Shown here: piece by piece, positions 58,336 through 64,000 of the stretch
Position numbering within the stretch: position 1 is the first letter of the stretch
Layout of the letters: every line of letters starts with the position of its first letter
From: Brevibacillus daliensis
GTDB lineage: Bacteria > Bacillota > Bacilli > Brevibacillales > Brevibacillaceae
Assembly (NCBI RefSeq): GCF_021245735.1
Contig: NZ_JAJISB010000003.1
Coordinates: forward strand, 124,001-188,000
Length of the DNA stretch: 64,000 bases
Direction of reading: 5' to 3'
Made by a program: the position numbers and the translations under genes
The notes under the pieces: generated by a model
The model's database searches: none
Seen by the model: only the letters and a program-made list of their open reading frames with translations
What the model was told of the DNA's origin: nothing

Positions 58336-58368
58336 TTTAATTTAAATACAATTACGGAGGGATCATTT

Positions 58369-58743
58369 ATGGAGAAGATCGTAAATTGCCACCACTGCGG
58401 AGAACGCCATATCGTAAGCGAAACAATGGACGGTCACGGAAACGTGGTCGGTCTGTTCTGTAACCGGAAGCAAGCGATGATCGTCGCTAACACTACGAAC
58501 TGGAACGGAGAAGACACGTATGACACAATGGAAAGGTTCGCGATTGCTAACGTAGATACGCAGGCTCTCCGCCGGATTAAACCTGATAAGGTCAACGGGC
58601 TGGTACGTAAGATTTCGTATCTTTATCTGCAAACGACTTACGCAAAGGAACGGAAGATTAACTATTTCTTCGCGACTTACCATATGAGGTCGATTATCCT
58701 ACGAATGAAGGCGAAGGCAGCACGTCAAAAGGCGGAGGTTTAA
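58369..58743 (+). CDS. Zinc-finger-like phage protein
   Basis: 124 residues; ATG 58369 behind GGAGGGATC. CHHCGERH (about 7-14) and a later Cys (LFCNRK) suggest a metal site. The rest is helical (MRSIILRMKAKAARQK). Precedes the initiator-like gene with a 3-base gap. Confidence 0.68.
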   Translation: MEKIVNCHHCGERHIVSETMDGHGNVVGLFCNRKQAMIVANTTNWNGEDTYDTMERFAIANVDTQALRRIKPDKVNGLVRKISYLYLQTTYAKERKINYFFATYHMRSIILRMKAKAARQKAEV

Positions 58744-58746
58744 TCG

Positions 58747-59265
58747 ATGACATACAATTTAAATACAGGCGCACAAAAGCGCAAGAAGCCGTTCGAACCC
58801 GACTTGGATTTCGTAAAGGTCCACCGGGCTCTTTACACCTTGTATACGCAGATACCGGGATTCACGGCTGACCACGTGCTCATGTACATCGTGCTGATGG
58901 ACTACTACAATACGGACTATGGGTACGCGTTCCCTACGAAATGGCAACTCGCATTACGCATGAATTGCGGTGAGAATAAGCCGAGTCAGACGGCAAGGCT
59001 GCTCGAAAGTTGCGGACTCATCAAGGTAAAGTCGTTAGGACGCGGGAAAAATCACGTTTACTACGTGTACGCTCCGATAACTGATCCGGCAAAGTTTTAC
59101 GAAAGGTTTCCGGAGGTAAAGGCGCATTACGATGGTCGCGAGGCAGCATTCGAAGAGAGACGGGCGAGACACCGGGCACAGGACGAAGAGGAACGTGTTC
59201 CGGACGAGCCGATTATCGGGATTGCAACGGATGGGACGCCGATTACTTCCGCCGACTTCTTTTAG
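58747..59265 (+). CDS. Replication-initiator-like wHTH protein
   Basis: 172 residues. HTH part GFTADHVLMYIVLMDYYNTD, YAFPTKWQLALRMNCGENKPSQTARLLESCGLIKVKSL (about 38-90), as in N-terminal domains of RepA/phage replisome organisers, and an acidic charged tail. Iterons follow directly at 59268. Similar in organisation to the gene at 22119 with repeats downstream. Function inferred from context. Confidence 0.72.
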   Translation: MTYNLNTGAQKRKKPFEPDLDFVKVHRALYTLYTQIPGFTADHVLMYIVLMDYYNTDYGYAFPTKWQLALRMNCGENKPSQTARLLESCGLIKVKSLGRGKNHVYYVYAPITDPAKFYERFPEVKAHYDGREAAFEERRARHRAQDEEERVPDEPIIGIATDGTPITSADFF

Positions 59266-59604
59266 TTTCAACCACTAAATCGGTGGGTCTCAACCACTGT
59301 TTCCGTGGGTCTCAACCACTAAATCGGTGGTGTATATAGACTTATTTCTATATAGACTTATCTTTAAATAGACTTACAATACCGCAAAAGATATCGCCCA
59401 TTCGGATACAAGTATCCTCACTCGCGAGGTCATCTATTTAATAAAAGAGTATACGCGGAAAAAGATAGACGCGGTAGAAGGATAGTAGACACACTAGTTC
59501 GCGAAAGTAGTAGAAAGCATATTCGAAGAAGTAAAGATAACGAAAACAAGCGTGGCGCCGTTCGATGGTTCCGCATTATTTCTACATGAAACGGAGGGAT
59601 AACG
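59266..59604. other. Candidate origin of replication with iterons
   Basis: Three 22-bp iterons (starting 59268, 59290, 59312), each containing the palindromic CCAC...GTGG, then TATATAGACTTAT at 59333-59345 and 59349-59361 plus a partial third copy, and an A-rich stretch to 59604. No gene. The layout (initiator gene, iterons, AT-rich segment) matches a theta-type origin. Confidence 0.65.
59268..59333. repeat. Three 22-bp iterons
   Basis: Unit TCAACCACTAAATCGGTGGG repeated with 22-bp period; the second copy differs in the middle. Each unit is internally dyad-symmetric. Confidence 0.92.
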
Positions 59605-59979
59605 ATGGCTAAACGATTATCAGCCGAACAGTACCTCGCTATAGGTTACCTCGCGCAACCGAAACGGGCGGGAATGACGATGGAAGAGGTCGCGAATGAG
59701 TGCGGCGTAGCGCGTAAGACTATCTACGAATGGAAGAAGCTCCCGCACTTTGACGCGGAGTTAAAACGTCAAATACAGCTTAGTGTAAGCGATAGGGTAC
59801 CGGATGTAATAGACGCAATGGTACGGACTTCTGTTTCGGAAGGCAACGCTGCTGCGGCGAAGTTAATCCTGCAAGTAGCCGGTATGCTAACGGATAAGGT
59901 CGAAGTCGAGACGAAGAGTGCTACGGAGATTCCCGATATAGACGAGTTGAAACGTATGGTGGCGGAAATGGACGTGTAA
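59605..59979 (+). CDS. Terminase small subunit-like HTH protein
   Basis: 124 residues; ATG 59605 behind ACGGAGGG. N-terminal HTH (LAQPKRAGMTMEEVANECGVARKTIYEWKK), C-terminal ASAKLILQ-type helices. It belongs to the phBC6A51 group of helix-turn-helix proteins often placed before terminase large subunits. Would recognise the packaging site. Confidence 0.8.
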   Translation: MAKRLSAEQYLAIGYLAQPKRAGMTMEEVANECGVARKTIYEWKKLPHFDAELKRQIQLSVSDRVPDVIDAMVRTSVSEGNAAAAKLILQVAGMLTDKVEVETKSATEIPDIDELKRMVAEMDV

Positions 59980-60487
59980 CTTACCGTGCTATTTTACGCT
60001 ACATAATGAAGGAACTCGTGCGCACTCGGTAACAATGCGTTACAGCATGCGGGTGATTTCGTCTGCAACGCGACTCTAGGGCGCACCCTCCCCGAAAATT
60101 TTCGTGAATGCCGTTATGCGCCGTTTCCCTCGTTAATCTGCGCTATTCGTATGCGGTGTTTTATGCATGCATACGGAAAAAGACCGTTATACAGTCGATG
60201 TATAAACGTGATACCTACGCTGTTCTTGCGTTATGTATAAATGAGCGCGGATTGGGGACGAGTTGGATAGCGTTAGAATGGCGTTGTTATGCGGTTTGTA
60301 CGTGATCGCGAATGTAACTTAATTACATTGTGTTACATTCAATATTCATTGAAATGTATAGCGTATCCATACGACAATTGATTAGTTACGCACGAAAAGT
60401 AAGTAACATTTTCCCCCAAGGCGGGGGTCGAATATGCCCGTGTGAGGCGTCAGAAAAATCCGCGTATCAAAATTTAACTCTGAACAT
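59980..60487. other. Non-coding region between terminase subunits
   Basis: About 500 bases without a credible gene: two open frames (60108, 60330) have no binding site or family. Contains several GTAAC/GTTAC inverted pairs, a CGAAAATTTTCG palindrome near 60100 and a CCCCC-GGGGG hairpin (60413-60427). Candidate packaging (cos/pac) or recombination site. Confidence 0.6.
60310..60340. repeat. Inverted repeat GAATGTAAC ... GTTACATTC
   Basis: Perfect 9-bp arms at 60310-60318 and 60332-60340. The same GTTACATTC stands at 61096-61104 next to the recombinase -10. Candidate recombinase binding sites. Confidence 0.75.
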
Positions 60488-60521
60488 GAAAAGACCGCCC
60501 AAGGACGAATCCCGAGCGGTC
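60488..60521 (-). terminator. Terminator of recombinase gene
   Basis: Reverse-strand stem GACCGC/GCGGTC followed by TTTTC. Confidence 0.75.
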
Positions 60522-60529
60522 ATTCTCGT

Positions 60530-61072
60530 TTATAAGTCGATGTTGGCGTAAACTTCATCGATTGTATCTTGCGTAATCCCGATATAGCGCAATGTCACCG
60601 CCTGCGACGAATGGTTAAACAACGCCTGTAATGTCGCTAGGTCCTCGTTTGCCTTGTACGCATGGTAACCGAGTGTCTTCCGCAACGTGTGGCAACCGAT
60701 CGGCTCCGTTATACCAGCACGCGTAGCCGCATCGTTCAGTATTCGGTAGGCTTGTACGCGCGTAATCGGACGGTTAGCGCCTTTACGCGACCGGAATATG
60801 TACTCGTCGTCACCGGCATCTGGCGGTATAAACTCCGCCGTCGCCCGTTTGATCGCGTCGTTAATGCGGAAGTTCTTCGACTTGCCCGTCTTCTCTTCGC
60901 GTAGAGCGATGAAGCTACGGTCGCGTACATCACCGACCTTCAACGGGAGAATATCGGATATGCGCAAGCCGGAATTGATTCCGAGTATGAACAATAGTTT
61001 ATCGCGACCATTTAACGCGGCTTTCATCGCGTTTATTTCGCGTTTAGTACGTAATGGTTGAACGATTTCCAA
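60530..61072 (-). CDS. Small tyrosine recombinase
   Basis: 180 residues from TTG 61072 (GGAG eight bases upstream; GTG 61081 too close). Catalytic-domain-only tyrosine recombinase: GINSGLRISDILPL (Arg I), HTLRKTLGYHAYK (His-x-x-Arg), LFNHSSQAVTLRYIGI (His and Tyr). Lacks the N-terminal arm domain, like small phage integrase-type proteins near terminase genes in Bacillus phages. May be a dimer resolvase or the phage integrase. Divergent from terL. Confidence 0.85.
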   Translation of the reverse strand: MEIVQPLRTKREINAMKAALNGRDKLLFILGINSGLRISDILPLKVGDVRDRSFIALREEKTGKSKNFRINDAIKRATAEFIPPDAGDDEYIFRSRKGANRPITRVQAYRILNDAATRAGITEPIGCHTLRKTLGYHAYKANEDLATLQALFNHSSQAVTLRYIGITQDTIDEVYANIDL

Positions 61073-61104
61073 CGGGATCACTCCGTTCTCGATATGTTAC
61101 ATTC

Positions 61105-61133
61105 AGCATAAACGAAACGGCAACGATTGTCAA
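61105..61133 (-). promoter_or_regulatory. Promoter of recombinase
   Basis: Reverse TTGACA (61128-61133), 17 bp, TATGCT (61105-61110), next to GTTACATTC (61096-61104). Confidence 0.78.
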
Positions 61134-61161
61134 CGAAACTAACGAAAGGGGACGAAAAGCT

Positions 61162-62910
61162 ATCGCATGGACTAACGGTAAATGGTTAGCGCGATCTGAA
61201 CGCAAGGAGCTAATCGACACACTGCGGTTAGGAACGAAGAACTTACGTAAGAAGTTAGACGCGGGCACGCTATCTGCGGACGAAGGCGTTCAGTTACGCG
61301 CTTGGTTAACGGAGCTAAAACGCCTAGAACGCATACACCGCGCCGAGGTCGATTTGCTCTACTTTGCTTACGAATATTTTGGCGAGCACTACAATCCGGA
61401 TAACTCCGGTAACTGGATACCGGTGACTATCGATGAGGCGCCGGACTTTCACCGCGAGCTCTGCGATATCATGAACACGGTATCAAACGATGTTATCAAC
61501 GCGAAGATAGCGTGGGCGGCACCGCGCTCACATGCGAAGTCTTCTTACCTTTCGAAGGCGTTTCCGTTGCATGAGATCGTTTTCCGTAAGCGTAAATACA
61601 TCGTAATCATATCGGAGACTCCGCAGGTCTCAACCGCGAACATGGAATGGCTCGGAATACAGCTCAAGAGTAACGCAAAGTTACGAGCTGACTTCGGGTC
61701 TTTGTTGTCGTTGAAGCAACAGGAGAATCCGAAGGACAATAGTTCGGAGTTTATCGCATGGGAGACGCGCGAAAACGGTCCTCACATGTTAACACGCGTT
61801 GAAGCGGCATCTACGGGACAGGCGTTGCGTGGTCGTAACTGGAACGGCACGCGTCCCGATCTCATCATTTGCGATGACCTCGAAGGTAAAAAGAATACGA
61901 ACACGGCGGAACTACGGAAAGAGTTACGCGACTGGTTTACGCAGGTCGTAATGCCACTTGGCGATCCAGCGGGCAAGAAGACGGCATTTGTTTACATGGG
62001 AACGATGGTCCATGCGGAGGCGAATTTACGTTATGTCATCGAGGAGCGCTCGGACTTTAAATCGCGCCTTTTCAAAGCGATTATCGAACCGCCTACACGC
62101 GGCGACTTATGGGAACGTTGTCGCGCTATATATACGGATCGAGAGAATCCGAATCGCGCGGAGGATGCCGAGGAATTCTATGCTGCGAATCGAGACGAAA
62201 TGGACCGGGGCGCAGTCGTATTATGGCCTGCGGTTCAGCCGTTGTGGACGCTGATGAAATGGAAATGGGACAACGGATCGAAGGCGTTCAACACCGAGTA
62301 CCAGAACACGCCACTCGACGAGGAATCGCAGGTTTTCGTGCCCGAACGGTTCACGTATTGGGACAAGGATTACCCCAATCGTGATTTTACCGGAAACAAT
62401 TACGAAATCTACATGGGGATTGACTTCGCGATGGGTAAGACGCGTGGCGACTACTCCGCAATCGTAACGGTCGCTAGGCGAAAAGACACCGGAGGAATAT
62501 ACGTAATCGACGCGTGGGGCGAGCGTGTTCATCCTGACGAGTTTATGCGCGTTATTGTCCGAAAGGTCATGGAGTACCAGCCGACAGCAATCGCGGCAGA
62601 GTCGCAGGCGGCGCAAGAGTTCTTCGTACACAAGCTAAAGGAAGCGCTGAGACGCGAGGGATACCCGTCACAGACGCGCGTAAAAGAGATAAAGCAGAGG
62701 CAACGGAAGCAACTACGGATAGAGGCGATGCTGCCGGAGATTGAGAACGGGACGATACAGTTTTCGCGGAAACACGCGTTATTGCTCGAGCAATTCGAGC
62801 GGTACGGGAGCAACTCGCATGATGACTTACCGGATGCGCAAGAAATGGCGGTCAGCATCGCGAAGAAAGGCAAAAAACGAGCGTTGAAAGAAAAGCCTGC
62901 ATGGGCGTAG
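61162..62910 (+). CDS. terL: Terminase large subunit
   Basis: 582 residues if started at ATC 61162, placed ten bases after AAAGGGG (61145-61151). The frame is open upstream to ATG 61054 but that part overlies the reverse recombinase gene and its promoter. ATPase domain: Walker A-like AWAAPRSHAKSSYLSKAF, Walker B LIICDDLEGK; nuclease domain with IDFAMGKTRGDYSAI (first acidic) and NSHDDLPDAQEMAV. Packages DNA into proheads through the portal that follows 18 bases later. Confidence 0.88.
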   Translation: MAWTNGKWLARSERKELIDTLRLGTKNLRKKLDAGTLSADEGVQLRAWLTELKRLERIHRAEVDLLYFAYEYFGEHYNPDNSGNWIPVTIDEAPDFHRELCDIMNTVSNDVINAKIAWAAPRSHAKSSYLSKAFPLHEIVFRKRKYIVIISETPQVSTANMEWLGIQLKSNAKLRADFGSLLSLKQQENPKDNSSEFIAWETRENGPHMLTRVEAASTGQALRGRNWNGTRPDLIICDDLEGKKNTNTAELRKELRDWFTQVVMPLGDPAGKKTAFVYMGTMVHAEANLRYVIEERSDFKSRLFKAIIEPPTRGDLWERCRAIYTDRENPNRAEDAEEFYAANRDEMDRGAVVLWPAVQPLWTLMKWKWDNGSKAFNTEYQNTPLDEESQVFVPERFTYWDKDYPNRDFTGNNYEIYMGIDFAMGKTRGDYSAIVTVARRKDTGGIYVIDAWGERVHPDEFMRVIVRKVMEYQPTAIAAESQAAQEFFVHKLKEALRREGYPSQTRVKEIKQRQRKQLRIEAMLPEIENGTIQFSRKHALLLEQFERYGSNSHDDLPDAQEMAVSIAKKGKKRALKEKPAWA

Positions 62911-62928
62911 CGAAAGGAGGAGGCAACT

Positions 62929-64000
62929 ATTAGTGTACTTAAACCGGGCGACCAGTTTCCACCCGTCGACTCAATCGAAAGGCTTGCGAAATACAAACGC
63001 ATGGAAACGATATTTGACGGAGATTTGCATAAGGTTTACGAGCGCGCATCGCAACTGTTACGAGACGCGCCTAACGCGAAGCAACTCGAAAAGCTGTATA
63101 TCGCGGTCAATCTCATTGACGTGTTGACGACTAAGCCCGCCGACCTTCTCGTGGGCGAGGGTATTACGGTCGAAAGTGGCCATGACGACGAATCGCCGGA
63201 GCAGGAAGCCGTTAATCGAATCGTCGAGGAAAACGACTTAAGCACGTTAATTTACGAGTCAGTCATTGGCGCAGGTATTCGAGGGGACGCGTGGTTAAAA
63301 GTTCGATACGATAACCGCGACGACAACAGCGCGTTAATTGACGCAGGATTGCCGACGCCGAACGGAATGATGGACGCAGAGCCGATCATCGAGACAATTC
63401 CGGCTAATTGCGTGTTTCCTGAACTCGCGAAAGGGTCGCGTAAGAAATTCCGTGCGGTTAACATCTGTACGGTTGAGTACGTAGAGGAACCGGCGGTTAT
63501 TATCGGGAAGCGGACGAGGGAAGTGCCGTATTTGAACGTCGAGCGACATCTACCGGGCTACATCATATATGAGCGCTATCGGTTAACGGAGCGCGTCGGA
63601 GGCGTCGATAGTAGTTGGGGCGTTCCAATTCAGATATACCAGGTCGAGAAGCAAGTCGCAACAGGGCGAGACAGAGACGCAGTAGACACGGGAGTTTCCG
63701 ACATACTTGTTAGGCATGTTCCGTATAAGGCGAAGGACTCGCGTTGGCAAGGAATCGGAAATATCGAGAAGGTGGAGTCAACGATCGCGGCTATTTGCGA
63801 CCGTCTCGTTCAGATCGATTACATCTTGTGGAAACACAGCGACCCGATGATGTTCGGACCTGATTTTGAAGAAGGTGATTCAGCGCGACTAGGTGGTCGA
63901 TATATCCCCGTGATAAAGGAAGACGTAAAGCCGGAGTACATGACCTGGAACTCGCAATTGGAGGGCGCGTTTAAGGAACTTGATTATCTCCTTTCTCTCG
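62929..64000 (+). CDS. Phage portal protein, partial
   Basis: Open to the right window edge (357 codons). Start is most likely ATT 62929: GGAGGAGG lies eight bases upstream, and the following residues SVLKPGDQFPPVDSIERLAK fit portal N-termini. The first standard ATG is 63001. SPP1-type portal features: LYIAVNLIDVLTTKPADLLVGEG, AGIRGDAWLKVRYD, IVRHVPYK-like region, GNIEKVESTIAAICDRLVQID. Forms the dodecameric DNA gate of the capsid. Confidence 0.87.
   Translation, partial: MSVLKPGDQFPPVDSIERLAKYKRMETIFDGDLHKVYERASQLLRDAPNAKQLEKLYIAVNLIDVLTTKPADLLVGEGITVESGHDDESPEQEAVNRIVEENDLSTLIYESVIGAGIRGDAWLKVRYDNRDDNSALIDAGLPTPNGMMDAEPIIETIPANCVFPELAKGSRKKFRAVNICTVEYVEEPAVIIGKRTREVPYLNVERHLPGYIIYERYRLTERVGGVDSSWGVPIQIYQVEKQVATGRDRDAVDTGVSDILVRHVPYKAKDSRWQGIGNIEKVESTIAAICDRLVQIDYILWKHSDPMMFGPDFEEGDSARLGGRYIPVIKEDVKPEYMTWNSQLEGAFKELDYLLSL

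Noticed and set aside
60108-60551. Two open frames (65 and 73 codons) between terminase genes
   Set aside because: No binding sites, unusual composition with many Cys/Tyr, and they cross palindromes and the recombinase terminator.
1-64000. CRISPR arrays, rRNA or tRNA genes, insertion sequences
   Set aside because: No regularly spaced repeats with spacers, no rRNA-like blocks or cloverleafs, no transposase frames seen.

Overview
The window looks like a chromosomal segment of a spore-forming Firmicute of the Brevibacillus/Paenibacillus type, joined to a large prophage of about 43 kb or more that runs off the right edge. The host assignment rests on gene content and order (spoIIIAG-spoIIIAH-accB-accC-asp23-amaP-nusB ... 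folD-xseA-xseB-ispA-dxs-tlyA-nadK-argR-recN-spoIVB-spo0A). This is the conserved spoIIIA-to-spo0A neighbourhood of Bacillales. The genus is an inference.

Positions 1-20.66 kb are host. The stretch holds the end of the spoIIIA engulfment operon, acetyl-CoA carboxylase biotin genes, alkaline-shock envelope genes, nusB, a TsaD/Gcp-like paralogue, folate, DNA-repair and isoprenoid genes, three acetyltransferase loci (one a pseudogene), NAD kinase, the arginine repressor, recN, the SpoIVB signalling protease and the master regulator spo0A. A sigma-H type promoter and three 0A-box matches precede spo0A.

The phage begins immediately after the spo0A stop codon. 21-30 kb is an early/accessory arm: membrane protein, wHTH protein, Bro-N antirepressor, ParB-like protein and a string of small overlapping genes. 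30-35.4 kb is the replication and switch core: DnaC-type loader, DnaB helicase, primase, two XRE repressors each next to palindromic operator-like DNA, and a sigma-like protein. 35.6-53 kb carries ssDNA-binding protein, a family A DNA polymerase split into two genes, a PD-(D/E)XK exonuclease, a DnaQ-type exonuclease, a RuvC-like resolvase, class II ribonucleotide reductase, ThyX, dNMP kinase and three related proteins built of repeated beta modules. 53-58 kb has three DNA methyltransferases and a sigma region-4-like late regulator. 58.7-64 kb has an initiator-like protein followed by iterons (candidate origin), terminase small subunit, a reverse-strand tyrosine recombinase, terminase large subunit and the start of the portal protein. 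Lysis and most virion genes must lie beyond the window.

Nearly all phage genes lie on the + strand in tightly overlapping operons (ATGA/TAATG junctions). The most unusual layer is on the - strand. In gaps of the array sit several tiny genes (25, 27, 32, 55, 62 and 71 residues), most with their own near-consensus promoter, ribosome binding site and terminator; one lies under a LexA box. They have the architecture of lysogeny-expressed morons or type I toxin-like peptides. A second oddity is a 37-bp perfect repeat at 21.76 and 34.73 kb that in both places reads as the end of a short peptide finishing in VPVFEFDGPI. A third is a set of essential phage genes that seem to lack AUG/GUG/UUG starts (portal AUU, terminase AUC, exonuclease AUC, polymerase CUG), each behind a good Shine-Dalgarno sequence.
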